Shown: positions 47,206 through 57,867, counted from the first letter of the stretch. The stretch: DNA of 64,000 nt from Coniferiporia sulphurascens (GCA_002794785.1 NBBA01000001.1:2666001-2730000); one strand, 5' to 3'. Notes: generated by a model from the sequence alone, not told the origin. Made by a program: numbers and translations.

Positions 47206-50104
47206 CTAAGACGCAAACGAGCTTGATGATGATGAATAATGCGACGAAGGGGAATGTGATTGCGACATATCTGACCGCGTAGTGTGTAGCCAATGCGGTT
47301 GGACGTTGTGTGAAGCGTTTTGCGCCTGCATATGAACGTGGACCCCAGTCATGCTTAAGGGAGACGGGACCGCAGAGCCGAAAGAGTCGATCGGCGGAGA
47401 CGCGGGCAGAGGCGCGCCAATATCATCGGGGTTTTGAAAGGCACTTTTATGAGAAAACGGATACAGACGTGACCCGGGAATTTCAAGAGGTCTTTCTTGG
47501 GATGTAGAGCGAACGATTTCATCCATCAATGTCTTCAGCAACTTTTCTTGGCGAGCTAGAAATGGTGAGTTGTAGAAATAAAGACAAATGCTCCAAAACA
47601 TGAAGGGCTCACTTCCAATGGGGGATATAGCCCCGTAATCCATCATAGCGTGTCTATCGTTTGCTATTGTTGGTGTTCCACGAAAAAATCAAGATACAAC
47701 TAACCTCATGGCATTTATCTCGCCCCAAATTTCAATTTCCGCGTTGGCCTGGTTACAATCGATCATGTGCTTGCACACCTGAATCTTGACGACAGCAGCT
47801 AAGTACCAGCATATCTACCCTCGAGTCGTTCAGCAGTCCGTCGTCATAGGCTCAAGGAAAACGGATTAAAGTACGCACCGTTGCGAACGGATGTAGCCTT
47901 GATATCAGCGGTGGGAAGGCGAGATAGTCGGTTGAATATGCTACAGCCTTGCTAAAGGCATAGTAAGCCTCTAATATTGCATCTGCTGCCGTAATGCAAC
48001 GACTTGTAGACAGGCTTTGCGGGTCGTTGAAGTCAATATATGGATTATGAAGAGTGATAGATGCACTGCATATATAGCATCAGTCTCGCTGAAAATAGGC
48101 ATACACACTTATACTGACGCGTGGGGGATCAAGTGCACCATGAATAAGTCTGTGTCAACAGAGTCTGGATTTTGACCCATGGTGTATAAATAACCTCTGT
48201 ATTCCACTGGTAAGCTCCCCAAAAAATCGGTAGCGACAAGTTTGTCAAGGCTGCGGAACATTGGATCTCTTGATGGATTGTCAGCCTTGGAGGACGAGAA
48301 CTTGAGCTGGATTTCCGTGTTGAGGTCTGTAACCTGTCCAAATAACATGACGGCCTTCACAAAAAGAAGAAACGAATCTGTATAAAGTGGAGGATGAGTG
48401 GTGAAGAAGTTCTCCGTGCGTAAATTTTGGGGATTGCTAGCGATCAATTGCTGGATTACATATTCAGTTTAAAGAAGGGTCTCGAATTTTGGTTACGCAC
48501 ATCGTTCTCAAAATCAACGCGTCGAAGAGGTAGCTCTGTGGCTATATGCTTGTATTCAATGCCATGAAGCCAGCCGCCTACTGATACAACACGGTCAAAT
48601 ACGACCGACATCCACCAAGTTCTTCTCCGCATTTCTAAATCCTTTTGATCTTTAGGTGGCGCAAGGTAAGCACCCGGGGAGCCAGTTCCGTGCGTCGTAA
48701 ATGTACCCCGGTGATTGAGTCGGAGTGGGACAGCGACGCGTGTTTGGAAACCAGCAAAAATCCATACCTCCACCCAGCGGCCCTCCGCATAGAAGTACCA
48801 TGAAAGGATTATACACGCTTGCAGTACGTGAAATATGTCTGAGCCACTTGCCATAGTGCGATCTATGTATTGCCTCGTTTTCCCGGCATGGTAGTCTGCG
48901 AAGGTATCACGCCGTATTCCGTCAGGACTGACAAAGTATTCAGTGGACGTCCAGCGCGACGCGGACGCACACTTAAAAGAAACAGAAAAAAAAAGTTAGA
49001 CGACGAGTTTACGCAGGGGACCGGAAAAGATTAACAATTGCATGCAGAATTGCTGAATGCGGAAAGCGGGAATCCTTCGGACTAAGGTCTAATGACGCCA
49101 AAAATGAAGGGCGGTGTAGAATTCGCGAACCACATGGGTCGAACGTGAAGAAGACCTCAATTCTGCACACGCCGTTCAGGTCAGGTGCCATCACACAGAG
49201 TAAAGGGATGGAAGACGAACATGCGTCTCATTTCACTCGGGCTAGGTAAGTCGGGATTCCAGCCATAGGCGAATAGACTCAATAAAGATTCCGCCCCTTG
49301 ACCGTTCATATCGGGAGAGGACGTGGTGCTGCGCGGTAAGGACGTAGGACTTGTGCTTCTAAGACTGCTAGCCACATCCAAGCCACCCCTTGGTAGAGAG
49401 ATATCTGAACGGGGTGCTACAGTCGGCGGTTCAGAAGGTGAGGTTACGGTATAAGAAGGAGGGGCCAGTGACGATAAACGTCTCTCCGCTGGGGACGGGC
49501 GGGTACCATATGAAAAGTCAGAGGGAGACGGTGAACTCGCTATTCCAGCTTCCTGAAGCTTTTGTTTGAGCTCGACTGTAAGCAACAACGGGGGATATTA
49601 CGGAGCGTGCGAAGATCATAGGGGAAGACAAATACCAATTTGCTCCTCGAGCTGTCTAACCTTTTCACCGGGATTAACGGAGTCAGAGAGAGTAAGGCCC
49701 TCTATGGGATCATAAGAGCATTGGGGCTCTTCCGGATGTCTGAAAAATGCGAGACCAATCAGGAATAGTGGACAGCGTAGACCAAAAAATGGGGGACATG
49801 CGCGTAGCCATCTGGTGCCGGCACCGATATTATTCCCTTCCAGTGCTTTACGCATTGACCACAATGCGGCCGCGCTGCATCACATTTCTAACGGCAGAGA
49901 AGAGTCTCAATGGAAGGAAGGAGTCCTTGCGCACTGATTAGGGACGGACCAGCTTTTTCTTCCTGCATGTCCTACATGCCTGTGGTAAATCATTCATTGG
50001 CATTCCGGGTCAGCGTGGTCCCTTGTGGAGAACAGAGAGGAGGGCGGACAGACCTGGTTCCTGCGGAGAGTGGGCCCGGATGTGCTCGAGGCGGCGCGAG
50101 GCAT
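47206..50104 (-). CDS. Zn2Cys6 fungal transcription factor (TF2) with fungal_trans domain
   Basis: Related to TF1. Exons read so far: 50104-50054 (MPRAASSTSGPTLRRNQ), 49979-49950 (ACRTCRKKKL), one starting 49887 (KCDAARPHCGQC), one ending 49636, 49575-49221, 49162-49036, 48971-48501, 48450-48119, 48065-47875, then three short exons to the stop. The zinc cluster CRTCRKKKLKCDAARPHCGQC is followed by a sixth Cys in PQCSYDPIEGLTL and a leucine-zipper-like coil (VRQLEEQIVELKQKLQEAG). The regulatory core includes RIIEVFFTFDPCGSRILHRP, SFLASLDLSP, LQACIILSWYFYAEGRWVEV and DLEMRRRTWWMSVVFDR. The C-terminus is a Ser-rich tail. The junction between the exon starting at 49887 and the one ending at 49636 is unresolved: no GT donor gives the frame of RHPEEPQC, though GAAGAG/CCC as acceptor would. 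It shares the 30-nt second-exon boundary with TF1. Targets unknown. Confidence 0.82.
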
Positions 50105-50710
50105 TGATAGAATAGCGGGAGATGGGGGTTGGAGGGAGGGAGGGAAAGCAGGAAACGGACGAGCGTGAAGCTGAGGCGACGCGCCGCGGTGCCTAGAGAC
50201 GACAGATAGCCTTCCGGCTGTGTTGGACCCCGCGGCTCGGCCGGTCTCGGCCATCTCCGGCCCCGTATCCTATTTTGCCTCCGCGAGTTTCCAACTTAAG
50301 ACTCAGATCAGCACATAAACAACTACAAGCACCGTCGTGCCTTTTGTGCCGCCTGGCCACAATACAGTTTTCTACACCGAGACCAGTGCCCGCTTTCCTC
50401 CAGAACAGCCTTAGACCCTCCCTTTAGTAATTCAGCGTCGCAATAATCCCGCTCTATCACTTAATGAAATTTTGATTGCCACCATCCCACGCCGATAGGT
50501 GTCTAAAGGAAACCCGAGATGCCCGGCGCAGATGGGAGCATACTTAAGGCATCACGACGAAGATTTTATTTATTTATCGATACCCGGGCGCTACTTTCAT
50601 GAAGCATCTGCACTATATTCCATTTGAGTTCAAATCCGCAGCTCTACAGCTTTACGGTCTGCCAGGATGTGATAAGAAAGGCTGTCGTGCGCCGCGTCAT
50701 GACCCTGTAC
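50105..50710. other. Intergenic: TF2 promoter and YjbQ-gene 3' region
   Basis: These 606 bp separate two minus-strand genes. The half next to TF2 is GC-rich and pyrimidine-rich on the minus strand (TTTCCTCCCTCC-type runs around 50130-50155), consistent with a fungal promoter and leader. No gene or RNA was recognised. Confidence 0.45.
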
Positions 50711-51570
50711 TCACAAAATAGTTGCCACAACTCTGCGCACATGAGGCTGATGGCGAAACTCAGCAAGATATATGCCTGTTGAAATGTGACAGTATGCGTC
50801 GCACGGGGGCTATCAGCCAACAGGAGAGCCACAACAGGCCCGCTCAACTGACCTTGCCAAGTACCTAAATTTAACCGGCCGTTCGTGATTGGGATTTGAA
50901 TAGAGTTTCCGACAAGGGCTGTCTTCGTGTGTGATACACTATGGGGGAGGGGGGACTCTTTTTAGACACAGCTCTTGTGGGAAAAAACGGTTCTCGCCGT
51001 ACGAGTCACTGTTGCGTTTATCAGGGGGATTCGTCGCTGGTAACAATCACATCAAAGACGTACTCAGGGCCTTCGTCTGTGTGAAGCCACTTTAGATTCT
51101 CTGGAACGATCTTGTCGAGTGCCATATCCATATCTTCCCATGGGAACTAGGGCTCGTAACGTCGCCATAAGCGTAGACCTTGATCCACTTACCGCGTCGT
51201 ACGTCTACGTGCGCGTGGTCTCAGCGATCTGAAGTATAAAAAGGCGGGGAAACTAACCAGAATCAAAGTTCTCGTTTATGGTGAGACCACAAGATGTATG
51301 CTGTCTACGTCCAAAGTAAACCCTACTGCGAATGCGAGTATCAGTGAGGCTCACATGAACAGAAAAAGCATGCCGATCTGAAAGTTTCAGGTTTCGGGGA
51401 CATCCACGGCGTGCATGGTACAGATATATTTAGGTGCATCCGGTAGTAAGCTGTACCAGGCCAACCTTGACATCTTTCAGACCGGGTTGTATCTGGGCCA
51501 GGACTTCTTCAGTGACAATATAGCAGCCCTTGGTATGCTTTGAGAGTGTGAATTCTTTCTGCCAAGGCAT
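50711..51570 (-). CDS. YjbQ/UPF0047 family protein
   Basis: A small conserved protein of bacteria, archaea and fungi; members have been linked to thiamine-phosphate-synthase-like activity, but the role is not settled. Seven exons (51570-51466, 51377-51355, 51304-51258, 51204-51193, 51133-51064, 50938-50853, 50775-50711) give 135 residues, the usual length. Signature residues: MPWQKEFTLSKHTKGCYIVT, GMLFLFIQHTSCGLTINENF, DVRRDMDMALDKIVPENL, WLHTDEGPDVSHTKTALVG, ITNGRLNLGTWQGIYLAEFR. The conserved His/Glu/Asp cluster (HTS, NEN, HTDEGP) is intact. Exons of 12 and 23 nt mean no open frame longer than 35 codons survives, so the gene is easily missed. Confidence 0.92.
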
Positions 51571-52488
51571 CTGTACGAAATTTGGATTGTGTATGTTGCT
51601 CGGTCAGAACGAGATGGAGGCTGGATTCGACTCGTCAAGTCAGCCGTTTCTAAATAATCCCAATCCCACCTGGGAACTTTGATCCAAGATTGTGTTACGT
51701 CATACCACTCGGAGCCGTCTGAGTCCGAGACACCAGCTTACATGGTACAATTGAATACCTAATAATAATTACGCACAATCTTGCTGTGAGAGGACAATGC
51801 CTGTCCTTGCCAAACTGTGCAAAGAATCCGCTACTGCTTAATGCACATAATAACTTCTTTGGGGCATTTATATTAGTAACAACCACTGGCAGTGTGTACC
51901 AAAAATCAGACGAACCTCAGGCTGGAGCTACTTACCTGCGTAAATTGGTACTACGCCAGACTGCTGTTGGTTAGTTTGTCATATTCGTCTCGCGAAAAAA
52001 AAGCACACAGAAAGATGGGCAGTGTCAATTAATAGGTGAACGTCACACATGCGTGAAGTCTTCGATTTTTCCCCAAGGCAGCTGGTGCCTGATTTTACAC
52101 GCAGTATTGATGGCCAGTATGCGCAGAAAAACACATGTGAACTCGTCCTGCGATAAGGCACACTATCGTTCAATGGACCTGCTTTTAGGACCAGCTAGAA
52201 GGGCGTCAGAATTAGGTTGACAAATGATACATGAATATTGGATCCGAAAGGAATATTGTGGGCAACGTCAAGGTCAGTATGTTGCTCGTTCAAGAAATCG
52301 ATAACCTTTATGAGATTTAACCGTTCTTTTAAGTACGCCACGCTGGAAAGGATAGCACCTGTACACAAAGACGATTATAGTTACTCTGGTATTGTCTATT
52401 TCCAAAACAAAAAACGCAGAATAACGATGCTTCAGCTATCGATAGTTAATGGTACAATGCGTTCTTTTGTTAACTCCACACCATGAGA
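51571..52488. other. Long intergenic stretch: YjbQ-gene promoter and 3' region of the TTL-like gene
   Basis: At 918 bp this is the longest stretch without a supported gene. Short open frames on both strands (for example 52238-52486 +) lack family features or splice-consistent neighbours. Base composition is ordinary and no tRNA, repeat or transposon end was recognised. A small, highly split or non-coding gene could still be hidden here. Confidence 0.45.
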
Positions 52489-53981
52489 CTACCTGTGCAA
52501 GTTAACTTCCAAACATTTCCGTAGTTCCTGAGCATCGCCGAATAAATTGGAAGGCGTGTTATCAGATTTTTCGCCTTTGAAGAAGGGCAGTACACAGGTT
52601 TTGCCTATGAGCTCAAAAAGGTCTTCTAATACCCATCGGAGTCTCGAGCCTGTCATTTCGATGGCGGGCTCGGAGTTTATCTCCAGCAGGTTGACTTGAA
52701 ATTTGTCGCTAGATCCTGGGAGGGTTTGATGACCAACTAAGAAGTCTACTCCAAAGAGCTCGAAAGCGTTGGGCAGCGGCTGTAAAAAATAGTTTTCGTA
52801 ACACACTGTGATTACACGGCGCAAACGCTCACCTGGAAATGCACAGGCATTTGTAATGCGGCTTTGAACGTTTCCCCGAGAATCTCGGACATCTGTCTCA
52901 AAAGCGAGTTCGTGTCCTCCTCCGTGATTTTGTCTCCCGGGCTTGAGCAAACCCTGCTTCCGATGAGTTCATGCAGCAGACGGACATTGTGTTCCCCCTG
53001 GTCTTCCTGCAGACATGTATTCGTCAGATGTGGGCGCATGTCCAGGGCTTCTGACATTTCGGGACCATTTGCAGGTTTACTATATGGCTCTGAAGAGAAC
53101 AAAACGAGTACACGGGGGTACAGATAGATGGTGAGGGAGCCAGATGCTACGCAATACATGCGAAGGTGAAACTGGACTAAAACATGTTACGCGAGTTGTG
53201 AACGCAACGATGTACATACAAACCTTATGTCCCTTCAAATTCTCCATTGGCGATGTGAGCGGCGTATTCCCTGGCTCGGTATACACTTCTCTTGGATCTA
53301 ATAGTACTGGGTTCATCAAGTATTCCTGGTGGAAATGAGTTTTTCAGTTTGGGAGACTCGAAGCCTTAGTAGCAACGAATCAGAAACCTGGATGACGAAG
53401 TGACGCAGCTGAGACATGACAACATTTGTGTCTCCCCCTCCATCCTCTTCTCCTTCGCTGTCCGATTCCGCTTCGAAATCTTCAAGAATTTTACGCAGGG
53501 CTTCCTTGCTATTAAAGAGCCGGATGCCCATTCCACGATCAGCCATCCCGGGCTTCAGAATCCACCACTTGTCTTCAATTTTGTCGAACTCCTCGGCAAG
53601 GTCCCACAAGTCGTCACTCCACATCTCATCCAGTTCATCCGCAAAGGAAAGCTCGATATCCCATGTTCGCGGAACGCTCTGGAGCAGAGGAGATTCGGGA
53701 TGCTTAGTCGTGTACGCTTGTATGCAGCGATGAAGGAAATGTTTTCGTATGAGCGCCTTTCGAATAGTAATAGAGGACGAAAGAACACTGGAAGGACTCG
53801 ACAGGGTCAGTCCATGGTCCATGGCGTCGTATGTGCACCATTGCAGTGTTGGCTTGTTTGTGCAGACCTCAGAGAGCGAAGGTACAATGGACGGAGGAGG
53901 TAGGAGCAACTGCAACGCCCGACGGACGAGAGATTCCGTGAGAGGTGCAGACGGCCAGTGTACAAAGGCGGTAACGTCCAT
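52489..53981 (-). CDS. Tubulin-tyrosine-ligase-like (TTL domain) protein
   Basis: TTL-fold enzymes are ATP-grasp ligases that add amino acids to tubulin or other proteins; the budding-yeast relative Pby1 is found in P-bodies. Four exons (53981-53388, 53325-53224, 53171-52833, 52779-52489) give 441 residues. ATP-grasp features: WWILKPGMADRGMGIRLF (nucleotide-binding Lys and Gly loop), an acidic insert (EAESDSEGEEDGGG), RHFVIQEYL, KFHLRMYCVASGSLTIYLYP, and the metal-binding ending NLLEINSEPAIEMTG. The region ELFGVDFLVGHQ precedes it. The end could be extended by another intron after LHR. It is divergent from MMM1 with 228 bp between start codons. Substrate unknown. Confidence 0.88.
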
Positions 53982-54209
53982 GTTTTTCTTTCTTTCTTTT
54001 GATGATTTTTAAAATATATCCGAAGGGGACGGGGAGGGAGATTCGGATTTTTTGAGTGGACGAAGCCGGAGTGATCGGCGTGTCGCGTTGCGCGAGACTC
54101 TCCGCCGCATGCGCGAGCGGACTCTGCACCGTACAAACTCCCATGCCGTCGCGACAAAAACGACCGACTCCAACGCCATCCTAACAGCAACTGCTCAGTG
54201 AGCGAAGGA
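53982..54209. promoter_or_regulatory. Divergent promoter between the TTL-like gene and MMM1
   Basis: These 228 bp separate two start codons facing apart. A T-rich run (TTTTTCTTTCTTTCTTTTG, about 53983-54001) sits directly upstream of the TTL-like start on the opposite strand. A GC-rich segment with CGCGTTGCGCGAGACTC near 54080-54100 follows. No TATA box was found. Confidence 0.5.
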
Positions 54210-55364
54210 ATGGGCTCAAATTATATTTTCTCCCTCACGCCGACGTTCACGCAAGGCCTTGTCTTCGGGCAGCTGTCCATCCTCGTGCTACTCACCTTGA
54301 TCCTGAAATATCTTTTCCTGGACTCCGGGCCACATTACGAGACATCTACACTGTCGTACTCGACAGCGTCGTTGGACAATGGGATTCCACATAAAGCAAA
54401 AGCAGGCGTGCAGAGGAGCGTGACCGAGCGGGGAGGCGGGGAGGAGGATGCGGCCTGGTTCAATCTGCTATTGAGACACGTGCGCATTATGTTGCGGGAT
54501 TTCCAAAGATCATACTTACGTGTCGGCTATAACAGGTTGTTCAAACCTACCGCTCAAAGCTCCGGAATGATCTTCTGGGACCGGAGGGAGACGAAGTTGC
54601 GCGTCGACGAATAGAACATTTTGCAAATTCCATTAGGCCTCAGAGTTTTGTGGTAAGTCACCGTATCGTCTTTATAAATGTCCGGAAAGTCCGTGTCGCA
54701 ATTATTTACCTTTTATTTACCTTTCAGGACCCCATACATATCCTATCCGTGGATTTGGGATCATCTGCGCCTCGGATAGCGAACGCGAGGGTAAAAGATC
54801 GCGATTCTGGTGGGAGTGAGCCTGATGTAAGTGCATTAGAGGGCTTTCTGAGCTCTATCCAATGTTCTAATAACTAGCAGCAAGCCATATTCGACATGAC
54901 GTATACAGACACGCTTTCCGTCTCGCTATCGACCTCCGTTCTATTCCACTACCCCGTCCCATATTTTGTTCGACTCCCAGTTACACTTAATGTTTCACTA
55001 TCGTTATTTTCCTCGCCGGTAAATGCCGTCAAATATGCCACCTTTCTACAAGCGCTGAGCTTCCTGTCTTATTTTCTAGATCTTACTTACGCCTCCTGAT
55101 CCGCTTTCAGTAAATCCGACACTTACGATTTCCCTTCCGCCGACCTTTACTCTTGAACTCAAGACAACGTCACTCATGGGGAGGCGTGCGAAACTAGCGG
55201 ATGTCCCCAAGCTGCATGAAATGATTCAAGCTCAAGTTCGTCGGGTCCTCACGGAACGAGGGACTTGGAAGGTCGTTATGCCGTGGGTTGCAACTGTAGA
55301 AGATGTGTTGAGGGAAGAATCGGCCAAAGGAGAAGACCCCGTACCTAATGATGATGACGGATAG
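54210..55364 (+). CDS. MMM1: Maintenance of mitochondrial morphology protein 1 (ERMES subunit, SMP domain)
   Basis: Mmm1 is the ER-anchored subunit of the ER-mitochondria encounter structure and transfers phospholipids through its SMP domain. Exons 54210-54479, 54536-54652, 54728-54826, 54878-55018 and 55080-55364 give 303 residues. A short lumenal N-terminus precedes one membrane segment (FGQLSILVLLTLILKYLFL, about residues 17-35). The SMP domain runs from AAWFNLLLRHVVQTYRSKLR through DPIHILSVDLGSSAPRIANA, FDMTYTDTLSVSLSTSVLFH, YFVRLPVTLNVSLSLFSSP and LKTTSLMGRRAKLADVPKL. Exon 4 has tandem acceptors (TAGCAG), so isoforms with or without one Gln at residue 163 are possible. The first start codon by scanning (ATGGGC) was used. 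Confidence 0.9.
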
Positions 55365-55916
55365 CTGAACGAATTTAACCTAACATACTCATGATGTACG
55401 GACCATAGAATACTCCAGGCAGACTATAGTGTATACTGTTCGAGAAATTAGTGATTTTACAAATAATGGTCTATGATGCCGTGACGGTTGGTGTAAGTGA
55501 CCTGTGCAAGGATTCCCAAAGAAAAGTAGAACGTCAGCCTGTTTCCAAGGCACAGGGATTCTTAGCAATCCCTGCAGCAGCCCTTCACCCCTGCACGCTA
55601 CGGGGTTTCCTGGGACACAACATTACTAGCTGCCGCTAAAATGCAAGTTAATTGCATGGTAGTCCTCCAACTCGAGATCCCACGTGTCCGATACAAACGT
55701 AACAAAATGAGACCCAGAGTCATTTGTGCCAACACGTTTATGGCTCAAGGCTTTACTCTCACCCAAGACCTAAGAAAGACCCGAAAGTGCCTATTGGCGC
55801 GCCCTGTATTGGTAAAGGGAATGTGTTCCCACGCTAGCGTTGCCCCCGCGCAGCTTCTATGCCTTTACCCGTTAATAATATATCTGAATCTTTCACCTCA
55901 ATTTTTTGAACTGAAG
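55365..55916. other. Intergenic: MMM1 3' region and RPB8 promoter
   Basis: These 552 bp lie between two plus-strand genes. Nothing gene-like is supported: the open frame covering 55641-55916 continues into RPB8 in a different frame and has no family character. The last 50 bp are AT-rich with TAATAATATATCTG near 55872, a plausible core promoter region. Confidence 0.45.
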
Positions 55917-56564
55917 ATGGCCGCAACGACTTCGAACATTGTGTTTGACGACTTGTTCACAGTCGGTGACATTGATAAGGAGGGGAAAAAATTCGATCGA
56001 GGTATGCACCAACGTTTACTCTATCGAATAGGCATATACACTAACAAACTGGTACGTACTATATCCAAGTGTCTCGTCTTTTTGCACACTCGTCCAACTA
56101 CGACATGGACCTCACGCTGGATTACAATACCGAACTCTACCAATTAAACAAAGGCGAGAGCTTCTCCCTTGTCCTCGCCTCTTCTCTCATGCGCGGCGGC
56201 GAAGGCGCTGCGCCAGGGGGAGATGAAGACAAGGACACTCACGTATGGCGACCGGATGGGAAGGGAAGAGGGGGGCTCGAAGAAGATTACGAATACGTGA
56301 TGTATGGACGGGTTCGTATTCAATTTCCTGGCGCCACAGTGCAGGACTAAGTAAAGGATTATAGGTATATAAGTTCGACGATGGAACGTCTTCTGGGATT
56401 GTGTAAGAAAGCAGCTCTTGTTCACTCTGATGCCGACTCACGTTTCGTGGCACAGGACTGCCTATATGTCATTTGGTGGCCTACTTATGACTTTGACCGG
56501 CTCATATCGGCATATGACTAGCTTTGTCCTCGGCAACTCCGTCTACCTACTAATGCGAAAATAA
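55917..56564 (+). CDS. RPB8: Shared RNA polymerase I/II/III subunit RPABC3 (Rpb8)
   Basis: Rpb8 is a common OB-fold subunit of all three nuclear RNA polymerases. Four exons (55917-56001, 56070-56311, 56365-56402, 56456-56564) give 157 residues. Family blocks: NIVFDDLFTVGDIDKEGKKF, DRVSRLFAHSSNYDMDLTLD, NTELYQLNKGESFSLVLASS, YEYVMYGRVYKFDDGTSSGI, and the C-terminal VTAYMSFGGLLMTLTGSYRH. A Gly/Asp-rich loop (GGEGAAPGGDEDKD) interrupts the second block as in other basidiomycetes. It is convergent with the Con-6 gene. Confidence 0.95.
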
Positions 56565-56900
56565 TTGACTGTGCTTTTTTAAACCTTGCAATCTATCAGT
56601 TTTCTGGGCTCCTTGGTTCGCAAATGCGGCGGAGGTACGTCCGAATCCGATGAATTAATGCTGGTCTGCATTGTTTAAGCATCAGATTTCGCCAAGAATG
56701 GTCTGTTTTCCATTTACCTCTCTTCTTTCAGTCATAAAAACCTAATTAAGATGCTAAGAGAATTTTCTTCCTTTAATTTAGAGATAATACCGTGCAACAA
56801 TTTATTATTTCGCTTGAATGCTAATAGCTCATACATACTACATGCTGGAAACAGCGCCTACATGGATAACGTACACTCCCAGACTGCCTCTTTTGCTCAC
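56565..56900. other. Intergenic between convergent RPB8 and Con-6 genes
   Basis: These 336 bp hold the two 3' untranslated regions. The sequence is AT-rich around 56740-56830. No gene, RNA or repeat was recognised. Confidence 0.45.
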
Positions 56901-57328
56901 TTACAAGGCATCATTGTCTTCCAAAACCTGGCGCGAATGCTCTTTCGCTTCGTCGGAAACACGAGGATTCTTCAAGGTCGCCTGCGAAATGGCAATTAGA
57001 CGCTTTATGTTCACAACAATAAATAATTGCAAACCTTGTGGCCTCCGACGACATTACCCTCGTTTTTCTGAGAGTCGAACGCGCCACCGTACTCTCCGCT
57101 GGATTCGAGGTCATCTAAGACCTGGCGAGAGTGATCCTTCGCCTCCGCGGAAGTGTTCGGGTTCTTCAGGTTAGCCTCTGCAGAAAATCAATAAAGAGTC
57201 AGATGACGCGAAGAAAAGAACGGACTGTGGCCTCCAGCGACCTGAGAAGTAAGAAACGGGAGCCTGTGAGTAAGGGCGGAGAAGATCCATACAACGTATC
57301 AACGTACATTGCCAGTGTTTGCACTCAT
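56901..57328 (-). CDS. con-6: Conidiation-specific protein 6 (Con-6) with two tandem repeats
   Basis: A small hydrophilic protein of the Con-6 family, known in Neurospora as abundant in conidia and induced on sporulation; the biochemical role is unknown. Exons 57328-57308, 57241-57226 (16 nt), 57177-57035 and 56981-56901 give 86 residues. Two near-identical units are visible: GNVAGGHKANLKNPNTSAEA / KDHSRQVLDDL and GNVVGGHKATLKNPRVSDEA / KEHSRQVLEDN. Introns fall at the same place in both repeats, after GGHK, suggesting an internal duplication that included the intron. A TATA box lies 96 bp upstream of the start, unusual among the genes in this window and consistent with inducible expression. 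Confidence 0.92.
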
Positions 57329-57423
57329 TGTAGAGAAGTTTAGATTCGATGGTAAGGTGTTAAAGTAAGGTGGGTAGTAGTTCGGCAAATCGACTGTGAG
57401 GAGAAACGGACGTGCAGATGGGG

Positions 57424-57431
57424 TTTATATA
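57424..57431 (-). promoter_or_regulatory. TATA box of the Con-6 gene
   Basis: The minus strand reads TATATAAA, 96-103 bp upstream of the Con-6 start codon. Spacing fits a fungal TATA promoter with a leader of roughly 50 nt. Confidence 0.55.
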
Positions 57432-57857
57432 CCTTGGGGAAGGGCCTCTTGGTATGACGGTGGCATGAAACGTCATGCATCGTCACTAGTTGCATCATGA
57501 ATAAAGCACGTATTTTGTTGGAGAGGTGTCGGGTAGGCGGGGATCGACACCGTCTAGTGGCGGATCGCTTCCCAAAGAGGCCACTTGCTGTCAAAGATCT
57601 CCCACTGGCTCCAGACCCTTGGCGCTTTGAGCACCATCGGAAATGGTGCTTGCCTTAATGTCACTAGTACTAGTACTGCTTCACTAGTAATAATATTGAG
57701 TATAATGTTGCCACTAGTACGTATGTAATACCAATTACGTTGAAACTACTGGTGGTATTAATTGATGATCATGTTGTAAATCACTGGATATTCCTACATG
57801 ATTTTAAACGCAGTTGATAGTACACTTGTATCCGACAGCATGCCCGGAACAAGCAGC

Positions 57858-57862
57858 AAAAA
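57858..57862 (-). terminator. RNA polymerase III terminator of tRNA-Glu
   Basis: TTTTT on the minus strand starts 5 nt after the tRNA 3' end, the standard Pol III stop signal. Confidence 0.75.
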
Positions 57863-57867
57863 TAAAG

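Larger units (their letters stand above)
57329..57867. promoter_or_regulatory. Con-6 upstream region with repeated ACTAGT motifs and a hairpin
   Basis: These 539 bp separate Con-6 (minus) from tRNA-Glu (minus). ACTAGT occurs at 57485, 57663, 57669, 57683 and 57713, four of them within 56 bp. A perfect hairpin lies at 57630-57650 (stem AGCACCAT, loop CGGAA). The distal part (57660-57850) is AT-rich. The cluster could be a regulatory array for Con-6, but it is also near the tRNA 3' side, where fungal sequence is often variable. Confidence 0.5.
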
